From positions 11,875,133-11,939,132 of the forward strand of contig OU342804.1 in assembly GCA_910591455.2 (NCBI GenBank): a DNA stretch of 64,000 nucleotides, given 5' to 3'. The DNA is from Pholis gunnellus (lineage: Eukaryota; Chordata; Actinopteri; Perciformes; Pholidae). Under the pieces are notes generated by a model. It saw only the letters and a list, made by a program, of their open reading frames with translations. It was not told the origin of the DNA and did not search any database. Position 1 is the first letter of the stretch. Each line of letters opens with the position of its first letter. A program made the translations under genes and the position numbers. Shown in pieces: positions 35,801 through 46,099 of this stretch.

Positions 35801-38174
35801 TTCCAGTGTGTTCGTGTGTTGTGTTCCTGCCGATCGATGGTGTTTTCAGAGCTGTGTGGCATTTGGTAATGAAATCCCGCTGAGTTGTCACTGCTACTCA
35901 ACTAAGATGAAGGAACCTTTTCTTTTTTTTCTTGTTTCCAAACTGGCTAAAGAACTTTTGTGCGGTGTGTCAGGCAGAATAAATGTATGTGTTTTTATTA
36001 TCCAGCTCCAAGGGAATGTCGTATCTGCGGAGGCCTGGCTCTGTACGAGTGTCGAGACTGTTATGAGGACGGGGATATCACGGCGGGCAAGATTAAACAG
36101 TTCTGTGAAAAGTGCAATACACAGGTAAACAACAGAGGGCATTATTGCAACACCGATTCAACAAAAACGAAGTTGTAAAGTGTGGTTCAGGATCATCCAT
36201 TTGGTGGCGCCAAATCCAAAGGAATCAATCTGTCTCAGTGCAGTCTCAAGTCATGTTGCAGAAGAGTGGCGCCTTCGGTAGATTGTAACACATGGTCCCG
36301 CCATTTCACTTGTTCATATACACATTACTCAGTGCACATACTAAAACATTGTTCGGTTTATATGTAAATTGCTCATCTGGCAGTATGAATCCACAAATGT
36401 ACTTTAAAGCTTTTATTTCCTGTGATATTTAATAATGTTGAAAATGTTTAAACTTTAATAGGCCACAGTAATAAACAGTCTTTTGTGATGGCGTGTACCT
36501 GCTTGTACTGATTTAGGTTCACCTCCACCCGAGGAGGAAAACCCATCGGCACGGCAAACTGTCTGTCCCCAAGGAGCTGCAAGACGGTACGGGGCGGCAG
36601 GGCAGTTTCCCCCGCCAGAGGATGGAGCTGTTCGCCGTGCTGTGCATCGAAACCAGTCACTACGTGGCCTTCGTAAAGTACGGCAGCGCAGATTCCGCCT
36701 GGCTCTTCTTCGACAGTATGGCTGACCGTGATGGTAGGTGTCAAGGCATCAAGCTGCTGCTTGAAATGAGATCCAGCATATGTACAGGAAATATTTTTTT
36801 TTTAAAACACGGGTGAAAGAAGATGGTATTAATAGGGCCTCAGAAACACTAAACTAATGAATCACTATGCAAAAAAACATTCATGCACTCATGCAATTAC
36901 TTTAAATTGTTAGTTTGAATTTTGAACCAAAGTTATGCTTTGTTGTCATGTTGTATTGTACTGTTAGACTTTGAGATACAGTGCGACTATTTATTCTTCA
37001 TGTCAGACATGATTGCCACGGCGCCTTTAATAAAAGCAATGGGAATTTTATTTATACATATAAACTCAGAAGTATTAAATGTAAAGACAAAATATAAAAA
37101 TATAGTCATAAACTTAAGAACATTGATAGCATAAATAAAATAAATATAAGAATACAGTAGTATACACCCGACCACAGAGCAATAATAACCAAAACATCAA
37201 CACAATCAAATAAAACACACACACGCGCATAATAATTAGCCATAAGCCCGGGAGAATAGGAATGTTTTTAGTTTGCTTTTGAATATGGACATGGTTGTGA
37301 TGGACCTCAAGTCATCGGGCAGCTTGTTCCAGAGAGCAGAACCACAGTAACTGAAGGCACACTCACCGGATCTGGATCTAATTCTGGGTACAGAGACCTG
37401 ATCGGGTTATAGTCAGTGAGCGAGAAACGTACTGAGCAGCCAAACCGTGTGGTGCTTTATAGACCATTAGCTGGATTTTGAAGGTGCTACCAAACTAAAT
37501 TTAGCTCCAATATGACTTGGGTACAATTTCTTTTAGGGCTGCTACTATAGAATATTTTTCCTTCTACATTATTTTGCACATTAGTTTTTATAATTAATCG
37601 ATTATTGTTGGCCGAGAAAATGTGGCAAATACTCACTATTGGAACTACTAGAGGGATTTTTGCCTGAAAAATAATCCAAATAATTACTAAACCTCTAATG
37701 ACTCTAATTATTTTATGTTGGCCCAAAAAACTAAAATGTGTCATTTTAAAATAAAACAACATAATGAGTCCTGGAAAGAAGAAGTCAAAATTAAAAGTAT
37801 TTTTAAAAAGTATTTTACATTCATATCTGCCATTTGCAACTTCTGGGTCACTGTTTGATGTGACCGGATGCATTAACTAGTAATTTAGTATTCCAAACAC
37901 AAAGAATAAGTTGTGAATATGATGCGACTAAGGCCTCGCTGTTACAAATGATCACAATGTTTCCAATGACCGTGCATGTGGCTTTGCAGGAGGGCAGAAC
38001 GGTTTCAACATCCCCCAGGTGTCTCCCTGTCCGGAGGTGGAGGCCTACCTGAAAATGACCCCAGAGGAGCTGCACTCCCTGGATCCCAAGAGCATCCAGG
38101 GCCAGGCCCGACGCCTGCTGTGTGATGCGTACATGTGCATGTACCAGAGCTCGACCATGAGCCTGTACAAGTAG
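20552..38174 (+). CDS. cyld: CYLD lysine-63/Met1 deubiquitinase (16 coding exons, 956 aa)
   Basis: Cytosolic deubiquitinase that trims Lys63- and Met1-linked ubiquitin from NF-kB, RIPK and JNK signalling complexes. Coding exons: 20552-21043, 22745-23056, 25211-25316, 26133-26234, 26892-27008, 29484-29872, 31784-31949, 32041-32182, 32766-32888, 33196-33287, 33616-33682, 34632-34764, 35668-35776, 36006-36124, 36517-36733, 37990-38174; 2871 nt, all phases agree. CAP-Gly domains are at about 126-204, 230-300 and 469-545, then a USP domain from about 585. Catalytic Cys601, His871 and Asp889 fall on the human residue numbers. B-box ligands C788, C791, C799, C802, C817, C820, H825 and H833 are all present. 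Length equals human CYLD (956). The mammalian TRAF2-binding motif is not found, and residues 846-849 are unusual. Teleosts have cylda and cyldb; I cannot tell which this is. Confidence 0.98.
21044..22744 (+). other. cyld: cyld intron 1
   Basis: 1.7 kb, AT-rich. It contains no exon-like frame with flanking splice sites and no repeat I recognise. The 3' end has a long pyrimidine tract before tgtcccag. Confidence 0.8.
22745..23056 (+). CDS. cyld: cyld coding exon 2: end of CAP-Gly 1, start of CAP-Gly 2
   Basis: 104 codons, phase 0 at both ends. Opens EEGRGQGFTEGSYQG (the conserved CAP-Gly groove segment), passes an acidic spacer (about 200-223) and enters CAP-Gly 2 at PPLEINSRV. Confidence 0.96.
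23190..23577 (+). repeat. Teleost TIR repeat, family A, copy 2 (cyld intron 2)
   Basis: A diverged copy of the family also at 13990-14405 and 31110-31512. Shared core: gctaaatatgaagctacggc then cagcagccggct; right end cccaaaatgtccaacttctc. Same orientation as the 31.1-kb copy. Confidence 0.6.
24657..24703. repeat. Imperfect (CAG)n tract in cyld intron 2
   Basis: About 15 CAG-like units interrupted by ACCAACAA. It generates a long minus-strand poly-Ala frame that is not a gene. Confidence 0.9.
25211..25316 (+). CDS. cyld: cyld coding exon 3: end of CAP-Gly 2
   Basis: 106 nt, phase 0 to 1. Reads DNPIGDWDGVFDG, completing CAP-Gly 2, and ends in DVMP. Confidence 0.95.
26133..26234 (+). CDS. cyld: cyld coding exon 4: Ser/Lys-rich linker
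   Basis: 102 nt, phase 1 at both ends. Encodes a hydrophilic linker (residues 304-337) ending SGQSKPKSK. Phase symmetry means skipping it would keep the frame. Confidence 0.88.
26799..26845. repeat. (CA)n microsatellite in cyld intron 4
   Basis: About 23 CA units, ending 46 bp before the exon 5 acceptor; no other repeat is in this intron. Confidence 0.95.
26892..27008 (+). CDS. cyld: cyld coding exon 5: conserved linker block
   Basis: 117 nt, phase 1 at both ends. Contains EFYYTLNGSSVD and STWYIDE, blocks conserved with mammalian CYLD in the segment between CAP-Gly 2 and 3. Confidence 0.95.
27009..29483 (+). other. cyld: cyld intron 5
   Basis: The largest cyld intron (2.5 kb). It contains a short tandem (CTATA)n tract near 27110-27130 and an inverted-repeat element at 28777-29086; the rest is plain AT-rich intron. 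Confidence 0.8.
28777..29086. repeat. Candidate MITE with ~19-bp terminal inverted repeats (cyld intron 5)
   Basis: The left end reads aaagggaatgccactttat; the right end reverse-complements to aaggggagtgtcactttat. These form matching inverted ends about 310 bp apart with no coding frame between. No clear target-site duplication was identified, so the family is unassigned. Confidence 0.5.
29484..29872 (+). CDS. cyld: cyld coding exon 6: Pro/Ser-rich linker and start of CAP-Gly 3
   Basis: 389 nt, phase 1 to 0. Conserved EDPAKSLT and FHSLPFSL blocks flank a Pro/Ser-rich segment; CAP-Gly 3 starts at GLEVGSL (residue 469). In mammals the segment before GLEVGSL carries the TRAF2-binding PVQES; here it is replaced by Pro-rich sequence with no PxQxS/T. 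Confidence 0.96.
29954..30859 (+). mobile_element. Non-autonomous hAT transposon in cyld intron 6, with 8-bp target duplication
   Basis: Terminal inverted repeats are tagagctgtgaaa (29954-29966) and tttcacagcccta (30847-30859), matching at 12 of 13 positions. The 8-bp sequence attattat lies immediately outside both ends (29946-29953 and 30860-30867), a hAT-length target-site duplication. Subterminal TTAACG/ATTAATC motifs are typical of fish hAT elements. At 906 bp the element is too short for a full transposase but keeps a transposase N-terminal remnant. Confidence 0.88.
30390..30767 (+). pseudogene. hAT transposase fragment (BED-finger C-terminal half and start of catalytic region)
   Basis: An open frame of 125 codons inside the hAT element. 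It reads STTSLKYHLNATHA (second half of a BED-type zinc finger, His pair present), then RQTTLTEQ, then AKWIAKSCRPINIVEDEG, the signature region that follows the finger in hAT transposases. The upstream Cys pair is not visible, and the frame stops before the DDE/RNase H core and hAT dimerisation domain, so it is a deletion derivative that cannot encode an active transposase. Confidence 0.8.
31110..31512 (+). repeat. Teleost TIR repeat, family A, copy 3 (cyld intron 6)
   Basis: Starts atagtttgacattttttgaa and ends with ttccaacatgttgaactaat, near-inverted ends. The core has ggctacagccagcagctggg and agcttagcataaggactg, a very common percomorph repeat in my recollection. It lies 250 bp downstream of the hAT element. 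Confidence 0.75.
31784..31949 (+). CDS. cyld: cyld coding exon 7: end of CAP-Gly 3
   Basis: 166 nt, phase 0 to 1. Reads CTDGTFKGTRYFTC then KKALFVKL, the CAP-Gly 3 C-terminal half, which binds NEMO in mammals. Confidence 0.96.
32041..32182 (+). CDS. cyld: cyld coding exon 8: USP Cys-box with catalytic Cys601
   Basis: 142 nt, phase 1 to 2. The Cys-box GIQGHYNSCYLDSTLF contains the nucleophile Cys601. The preceding intron is only 91 nt. Confidence 0.97.
32766..32888 (+). CDS. cyld: cyld coding exon 9: USP domain
   Basis: 123 nt, phase 2 at both ends. Encodes CLFSFSSVLDTVLLRP and the LLRTEIVNPLR block of the catalytic domain. Confidence 0.96.
33196..33287 (+). CDS. cyld: cyld coding exon 10: USP domain
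   Basis: 92 nt, phase 2 to 1. Reads GYVCATKVMKLRRILEKV then ASGFTSEEK, closely matching mammalian CYLD. Confidence 0.96.
33616..33682 (+). CDS. cyld: cyld coding exon 11: USP domain (smallest exon)
   Basis: 67 nt, phase 1 to 2. Encodes DPEEFLNILFHHILRVDP. The donor cg|gtaatg agrees in phase with the single leading G of the next exon. Confidence 0.95.
34632..34764 (+). CDS. cyld: cyld coding exon 12: USP domain
   Basis: 133 nt, phase 2 to 0. Contains SAGQKVQDCYFYQIFM and VGVPTIQQLLEWSFINS. Confidence 0.97.
35668..35776 (+). CDS. cyld: cyld coding exon 13: USP domain
   Basis: 109 nt, phase 0 to 1. Contains CLIIQMPRFGKDFKMF, then LELDITDLLED leading into the B-box. Confidence 0.97.
36006..36124 (+). 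CDS. cyld: cyld coding exon 14: B-box zinc module
   Basis: 119 nt, phase 1 to 0. Supplies C788, C791, C799, C802, C817 and C820 of the zinc-binding B-box inserted in the USP fold; in mammals this module affects oligomerisation and cytoplasmic retention. Confidence 0.97.
36517..36733 (+). CDS. cyld: cyld coding exon 15: catalytic His871 and Asp889
   Basis: 217 nt, phase 0 to 1. Begins with zinc ligands H825 and H833, then a divergent stretch at about 844-858. The conserved core ETSHYVAFVKYG (His871) and AWLFFDSMADRD (Asp889) follows. Residues 846-849 read DGTG where I recall DWDW in mammals. Confidence 0.95.
36734..37989 (+). other. cyld: cyld intron 15
   Basis: 1.26 kb. It includes an interspersed repeat (about 37195-37500) and otherwise AT-rich sequence without a supported exon. 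Confidence 0.75.
37195..37500. repeat. Interspersed repeat in cyld intron 15
   Basis: The stretch with aggaatgtttttagtttgct, agcttgttccagagagcaga and tggtgctttatagacc matches my recollection of a common fish interspersed repeat. The family name and boundaries are uncertain. Confidence 0.5.
37990..38174 (+). CDS. cyld: cyld coding exon 16: C-terminus and stop
   Basis: 185 nt starting in phase 1. Encodes GGQNGFNIPQVSPCPEV through DAYMCMYQSSTMSLYK before TAG 38172-38174, an ending almost identical to mammalian CYLD. Confidence 0.97.
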
Positions 38175-40300
38175 AATCCTCTACCCTGCCCCTCCACCCT
38201 TGCCCCTCAGCTACACCACCTCCCCCTCCCCAAGGGCAGGAGATTCCCAGAAAGACCAAAAATGAAAAAAACAAACTGAAAGACGAAAGGCTGCCTGCCA
38301 GCAGGGGTGCTGTCCAGAGTTAACCCTCTCCACCCCACCTCTCCTCAATGCCTGCCCATCTCCGGAGGTCGGAGAGATGGAAGAGAGGGGGAGAAGCCTA
38401 TTTGCACTGTGCATTAGTTGAAGTGTTGTGTTCTTCATGTAGGCCCATGTAGCTACCCTGTGGCTCACAGCTGAGCATTGGTGGTGGATGATGAAGCAAA
38501 GGGTAGGCCTTATGAAGATTCAATCCCTGTTCAGGGAGGAAGTGGGAGAAGATGGACGTGAGGGCTTGCTCGCATCGCCGCGGCTGACAAAACATGTGCA
38601 ACAAAAACAAGATGAGCTAGTGGGAGGACCTTGGCCACCTCATTTACCTTAAGAAAAGAGGAGTCCTGCTATTCTTAATCACTGTAAAAGACGGGAGTGT
38701 TCCATAATGCTACATTAAGGAAGCAATGCAGTGTGCAAATCCTCATCCAACCTGTGTGTACTGTTCTAAAAACTTGTGTAAAATCTCTTAGTAGCATAGA
38801 TTTCTCCAGGTAGTAACATCAACGGTATAGACGTCATCCTTCTGACCAGAGTATTCTGCTCTCTGTGAACCGGTTTGCATATTTCCCCATCACGCTGTGT
38901 AAATGTCTTTACAGTACATGTTTTGCAGAAACAGATGTAGCCATTGTAAAAGTCTCACGTTTTACTGCATACTTGCTCAACCAATGCTGCACTTTTGCTC
39001 CATCCCCAAGTGGACCTATCAGGAAACATTTAGGTTTTGCTTCTTTTTTTTTTTTTTCTCCCATTGGAAGTCACAGTGAGTGCTAATTTGTTGGTTGGGA
39101 GACATCAGAGTTTTGTGTTACAGAATACAAATGTGCTTCTCCTCTGTAGCTGTAAAGAGCGCTCTGCATTGCTAATGCAGAGTAGATGCCAGATAAACGC
39201 ATGGAAGGAGACTTGTACAATGGCTCCTGTTGTAGAGCTGGTTGGTGGAGCACTCCATGCATTCACAGGGTCAATGAGGTGAAATACTGGAAAAGTCTGG
39301 CTGTTATCTTATGAGAGTATGATGTGAAGAACTTCACATGCAGTGTTTTTTTATGTCTTAAACCCGTTGCATTGAGGACTTAATCTAAATTATATTTTCT
39401 GTTTACGAAGCCTTTTCTCTGCCCGTCTGGGCAAGTATTGACTCTCGCTGCCTTCCATGAAGATGTGACATGCAATGTTTCCAGCCATGCACCAGATAAC
39501 ACAACAATTGTGATCAAATTGTATTTATTGTATTCTAATCAGATTACAAACTCCTATGTCGTCCCTTTTTGAGAGAAAATGAACCGGGGTTGATGATACT
39601 GGTGTGGGGACTCCTCCTCTTTCTCAGCACATTGAAGTGAGTTATTGTAGTTTACTCCATCTCATAGCAACTACTGAATGTTAATAGCGACACGTTGAAC
39701 AGTGTAGAGTTAACAAAGGGTGGGTGATGAATGAGGCACAAGGCTGGAAACCTTGGGGCACCATATATACGTATTTAAAGAAAAAACGTTTTAATTAGTT
39801 ATTTAAAAATTCCGTTGTATTCCAATTTTAAAGAGTACCTAAAGCATACCGTGGATTGAAGACATGAAGTAGTTTAGTGTTTTTATACATCACAAAAAAT
39901 TGGATTAAAGCAAGAAACTGCACATGTTGGCATCAGCATTATATATATATATTCCTAAATCACAACTTAATCATGGATTTAGTTGCGAGAATAAGTGTGA
40001 AAGGGAGTTTTTTTATAAATTAGGTTCCAGCTGACAACTTCCTTTTTTGCTCTGTGGTCGTTTCCACTGTCCCAGGGATCCTGACGGGGGACCTTCCTGT
40101 GTGAACTTTTTTCTGCACTGCTGAAGCATGTCACTGACTGGAGCCTTGTTCTCTATGAGAGAACGGAGGATGGGATTTTTGAAGTTTTTTTTTTTTTCTG
40201 TTGCATTTGTACAGTATAGACCTATGTAACGGGTGGAAAATTAATGTCAGTGATGTTCCTGTAAATGTTAACAAAATAAAGCCCATTTTTAAGGGTAAAC
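38175..40300 (+). terminator. cyld: cyld 3' UTR with polyadenylation signal
   Basis: About 2.1 kb without coding potential, ending after AATAAA at 40275-40280. A further AATAAA-containing stretch at about 40446 could serve a longer form. The first 200 nt are C-rich and Pro-like in some frames but contain no supported gene. Confidence 0.6.
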
Positions 40301-40589
40301 GGCATTGTTCTCAGTGATGTCACGGTAGCATCAGCGATTGAGGGCAGTCTCTTGCAGATGCTTTGGGTTGGAGGCGGAAGGGGATTTGTGGGTTTTCGGA
40401 TTGCCGTCTCCTTGTCACAAACATTTATTCACAAGAAGAAAAAGAAATAAACATTGTAGAGGGAAATTAAGAAATGTATTTCACATACACTACTGAGTGA
40501 GGGTGGAAGGTAGAAAGTAACTTAGAAACTGGCTCTTTCAGTGTTGCTAGAATGCTCAATTTCAACATACAATATATTGCTTTACCTTT

Positions 40590-41060
40590 TTAAAGGAGCT
40601 GTATATAATATTCTGAACATTAATATACCAGCAAACAACTATTAGCTATGTAAAGTAAGTGGAGTAATGTCTACCTGAGCAGACAATCTCTCTCTCGCTC
40701 TGTGTTATACGTTTCTCCTTGCTTTGTTGTCATAGCCGGGGCGGTTTGCTTTTAGTGCATCTTCGTACATACGAGTGTGCACAACAGGTTAGCTCAAGGC
40801 AGCCGCTCGGCACTGCTGTCTGACGGTGGTTACAGCTGATAATGCCGTCCCGACCAACAGCATCATCATCAGAAGTGTGGCACTCACCCTCCGGTTCCCC
40901 TTCAGGTAAACACTGTTAGCTCTGTCAGCGCTGTGAGCCGCTTGCCCGTCGTCACCATTTTGAGAGCCGTTTAGAAGCAACCAAATAGCTCCCAATCCCG
41001 AATCTTGCACCTGTAACATTAACTGACTGTTATGTGTGGTCAGAGGTGCCACGGTCTTTT
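40590..41060. repeat. Interspersed teleost repeat just downstream of cyld
   Basis: Starts aaaggagctgtatataatat and contains ctccggttccccttcaggta, gttagctctgtcagcgctgt and caccattttgagagcc, a combination I recognise from many fish loci. The minus-strand frame at 40789-41052 is part of it. Confidence 0.55.
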
Positions 41061-41069
41061 ATCAAGTTA

Positions 41070-44000
41070 CTTTTTCTTTGAGATTGTAGACCTTCCCACA
41101 AATCTAGCGACTCATAAATATGGCTTTTAAATTAATTTGGCAACTTTGAACTTGGATATTTTTTGATATTTTTTGCTGAGATAACTGCCTCCAGAAAGTA
41201 GATATGCAGAATGCTTTTTTTTCTTCTGGATTTCTGCTATGCTGTTAAAACAGGGTGCTTTCAACTTTCCTCAAAAACTGTAAGAAGCAGCAATGCATAC
41301 AGAAACATGACCACTGAGACTTTCTCTGATGTAAAATGTTCTGTTATGTGGCCATGAATTGATCAACACTATAGATGTTGGTATAGCTTCATATAGTTAG
41401 TATAGCACAGACCTGTCATGTCTTACAGCAAGACTCTTGTTTTGTGTCTCTGCTGGTTGAGGTGAAAATCTCACATTATTACACTATTAAAGAAAATAAA
41501 AACGCGGCGTTGTAATCTTCAGCAAAACAAATGACAACACACAATGTGAAGGATATATCTGGCCTCACGGGCGTTTTCTACTGGGTCTGAGATTGTCAGA
41601 GCAGCATGCAGAAGCAGTGTCTGTATATTTTCAAGAGGTCCCTTGCTTATTATTATTATTAATATTATTGTATAGTTTTTCCTGGGAGTTTCTGGAGGCT
41701 TAAGCAGTAAATCCTTGTAAAACCTGGCCTCCGGGTGTATTTTTCAATGTTTAAGGTGCGTGTTATCCACTCCCAACGATCTGACTCTTTACTGATAGGA
41801 TTACCATGATCGAGCCCAATTTAGGCTTCTGACACAGTGATCATCGCTGACTTGTAAACATACAACAACAATATGATCACAGCTTGTTATGCTGACAGGA
41901 AGATGTGAAAGATTACAGTAAGTATAGTCTGTTTTGATCACTTGGTTGGTTTTAGTCTTCTATCTGGCCTATATGTTCAGATTAAGTCTATATTCAGTGA
42001 CCCAATTCCCCAGACAGTCTCTGACAAAACGATACCCCGAGATAAATCGGCATGTATTATACATGCATCTCCCCCACAGGAACCCTATTCCACACCTTAC
42101 CTCGTTTATTTTTTAGTCAAACTTGAAACCAGCTTAGCAAGCTGACTTCAGAAGTGCCAGATAAGTATTTGTCAACAGAACAGCTGGCACACAATGCCCT
42201 CTTGTAGCTTTATGCCACAGCATATGCCAGCCGCTCGTAGCGTGTGGTAATTTAGCCGGGGCTGGTTCTACAGGAACAGATGGGCTCAAGTATTGTTATT
42301 CTCGCTCCAGCTCAGGGCCCCTGGGGGGAATCACTAAATAAAATCAAAGCAGATGGACCTCTCTGGGCTAGGCTGTGTTTATGATAAACAGCCAGCACAA
42401 CCAGTGTCCATCTAACACCTTAACCCCACCCACCAAACAAACTAACAGGAAACAGGATTACAGTAGTTTAACCTCACCTGCACTGCGGGTTTCTGTTCTC
42501 CATTCACCCAGACAGTAGGCAAACCCAAACAAATAGAAGACAGGAAGTACATTATGACTTAACCTGTTCTGTGGAGAGTTTCAATAATTTCCATCCAACA
42601 CAACAAGTCCTTTTTACCCCTTTGACCTTAAACTTTAAAATTCTCTCAAAACATAGATACTTCCCTGTCTGACTTCCCTGTTCTTTCCCACTGTCAGAGG
42701 ACTGTTTTGTTCTTTTATAACCTTGTCAAGATTTCATTGCTTTGGTTCTCACATCCATGCCATGGACACAGGCCTTGGTGGCAGTATGGTCTTAGTAAAC
42801 ACCGTCCCATAGGGTAATAATTGTGTCCCCCTGTTGTTATGGTACATGAGAATGCAGGACAGTTCTCACTAAGCACTGAACTCCAAATCTACGTTCATTC
42901 CCATGGGAAAAGACGGCAATAAACAAAGAAATCCTATCAGTGCAGAAGGAAGGTAAATGTCTAAGGCCATTAAGACAACAGGAAAGCAGTGATTTCCGGC
43001 ACTAAAGATGAAAAAGAGTGGAGCATGAACGGTTTTAAGCCAATCAGTCCTAACTCAATATACCACTTAGGTGTTGTTTTAACTCCATCATGATAACCAG
43101 TTTTATTTACTGTCTTCAAAGGTCACTTTCTGATGAAGTCAAAGTAGTGTAATCAACCTAAATGTTTATAGCCAAAAGTATTAACTCAGCAGTTACTCGG
43201 TCACTGTAAGCTATCTTAAAATATTTGGTTTAGTTTTTCCTCAGGCTTCACCAGACAGTTGTTTTTCATCATTACCTTGATCAGGTTTCTTTCCGTGTAC
43301 ACATGCCCCTCCAAAATTACACTCAGCCAGACATTTAGCCTATCTATCTATTCAATTCATCAGTCGAGGGATAGAAGTGCCTCTGGCTTGAATCTTGTCA
43401 GGACACAAAAGCAGCTTTTTCTTTTTTTAATCGCTCGTCATTGTTGTCTCATGTTTTTTTCAAATCGGTGAGTGCAGGCATCCACAGGTTTTAGGAGATC
43501 TAAAAGATTATTTAAAAAATATATCATTGTGTTTAAAAAAATTAATTAATATTTAATCAACTGATAATTTCCAATGATATTTTTTTTCTGTTTCTATATT
43601 ATATTGACGTTCATATATTAGACCCAGTATGACAATTCCTTTCCTTTGTATTACCCTTAAATCAATTCAAATATATTTTTTTAAATAATAAAAAAATTAA
43701 AATCCATCTTTCTGTGTTTAGATGTAAAATTAAATGCCCAAAGCTTTTGAAATCTTTGCTTTACCAGTGGGTATCAATGCTACTAAACTTTGTAATCTTT
43801 ACATTTCTACTAGTCCAAGTAACATAAGTCCTTATCCCACATTTTCAGAAAGGACCCTGGCCGCTTGGATGAAGAATTAATTGCCTCTAAAGCAACAGCT
43901 ACCAGATGTTGTTGCTCCTAAGAGCCAGGTGTGGATAAATTGCATATGCAGAATGTGTGTAAAATATTTAAAGTCGTATCTTTCACTTAAGGTGTGAAGT

Positions 44001-46080
44001 GTTTTTATTGCCCATCACTGCTTTGAGTGTATGGCGAGAGGAAAGGCCGGCGGCCCCCCTGGGCCTGCCATGCTGGAGCTCAGCACCTGTGGTGTTAAGA
44101 CTGCGGATGGCGAAGCTGACAGTGAGACTTGGCATGACAGTGCGTCGTGGAGGGGTTGGTGTATGGAAGGTGTGTGTGTGCGTGGTGGGGGTGGGGTCCA
44201 TCCACCTGTTCGCCCTCTAATTCTCTCCTGGCTGCCACCTTTAACACTGCATTATTTACAGGTGCTCTCCGGATGGAGCCACAACCTGCTGTCTGCTTTC
44301 AATATGGATGGTTGTGTTTGTGTGTGTTAGTGTGTGCACATTGGCCTTCCATCTACTGAGACGTTTTCCACCAACAAAAACTCGTTTTTTTTCAAAGATG
44401 ACTCTAAAGCGGATAAACTTCAGTTTGCAAGGTTGTGTCAACAGTGAATTCCAAAATGTAATTAATCATGGTTGATGTGTCTTCAAACAGCAATGTTAGG
44501 TACTGTCTTTTATTGTTTCTACCTTATGATCACTTATTTTGTGATTCAGTATTGACAATCACCCAGAGCAGGTGTGACTGAGAGTGTCACAAGTGCATTT
44601 AGGATTTGATATCATTACTGTATGCTCTTAAGGACAATTCATAGAATTTAGCCATACTAGCTGGCCACGTTGAATGATAGTGGTCATCAGGTTAGCTTAA
44701 CGAGGTGAAGATAGCTTATGTAGCCTACTACTCATCCTTTAATTTATTGCAGTTCTAGTCAATGCTGTCTGGCCCACAACTTTACTCCTTTGGTTCATTC
44801 GCACTGCATTCATAGGGTCATTTTTGGCAGCAGCAGGGAGCTCTTTGCAGTGAAAAAACTCTAAAAACCCTCTGTACACTATACCTGATCAGCACAAAAT
44901 AGCCAACAGACACAGTTAGAGACTAGCTGGTGAACATAGTGGAGCGTTTAGCGGCTAAAGATCCAGATATTTCCCTCAGGAGTTGATAGAGACCAAAAAC
45001 GGAGCTAAAAGAGAGTGACTACTGGACTTGTATTTGTCACGTAGACACAGATTGACTCAAAATGAATCCTAATAATGCTCCATTGCTGGATGTGTAAATA
45101 AGTAAGTCTTTGCTTACACGTTTGCTTATTTCAACTTAAAAAAATGATATGTCAATGTTGTGTTCACAACTTGTTTCCGCTACCCCCAATGCACCAAAAG
45201 TGATTGCAGATTTAAAATGCTCTCTGCAGGCTGCACAGGGAGCAGAGGGAAGTGGATCTGTGACCATCTACCAGTGAGACTGTCGGCCACTCTGATGTCC
45301 TTAATGTTGTAAGACCCCCATGACCTCTGAGGTAACAGCCAGCACTTATTGTACATTGTACATACTGTAATTTCCTCTATAGTTTAAGTAACATTATGCA
45401 CAGAAATACCAATTCCAGATGAAATCATTACAGCACATAGAGCCTGGCCACAGACATTAAACATTGTTTGCTTTCCACTGTAATGAGTACAAAATTACTA
45501 TGTTTGGCCAAGTAAAGTATGTCCTGTTCAATGACCTTTTATTACCTCCCTTACAATGTCCTCCCACAAACTAAACAACAATGGTCAGATTGGACTTGCA
45601 GTTATCTGAAATAAATAATCATTTGAGGATCAAAGGTCAATTAAATGATTAGTCTGAGAGGAACTTATTATTCTGAAAGTTTTTATTTTTATTTTATTTA
45701 CTTTAAGAGGTATACATTAACACTTTATGATAAAAAAGCAGATGGAACAAGGGTTTTAGAAAAACTCACACATTAGGCTTTAGTTTGTCAGTCTGGGGAC
45801 ATTATTCACTAACATTATATTGTATTAATGTCATACACTTGAATGTATGCCTTTTGTCATTACATCCAATGGTTAAACATTGTAATACATATCTGGTAAT
45901 TAATCAGGAAATTAGTTAATAAAGATAGAAAGAAAACATTTGACCTTTTCCCACATGACCATGTCATTACATCACTGAATATGTCTAGCAGCAGAATCTC
46001 TCTCAAAGATGACTGCTATCTGCTGGATGGGCGATGTGCACCCTGTACAGATAGATGCATAAACACCCCTTGTACCCAAA
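41070..46080. other. Gene-free interval downstream of cyld
   Basis: No supported gene. It has a TTA-rich tract (about 41648-41670) and TG-rich sequence near 44170-44210 and 44310-44340. The block at about 42160-42420 is less AT-rich and repeat-free but otherwise featureless. Confidence 0.6.
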
Positions 46081-46099
46081 CAAAGGCATCAAGCAGGCA

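Larger units (their letters stand above)
31950..36516 (+). other. cyld: cyld introns 7-14
   Basis: Introns of 91, 583, 307, 328, 949, 903, 229 and 392 nt. No repeats or extra exons are recognisable. Frames at 34526-34753 and 35960-36178 are read-through of exons 12 and 14. Confidence 0.8.
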
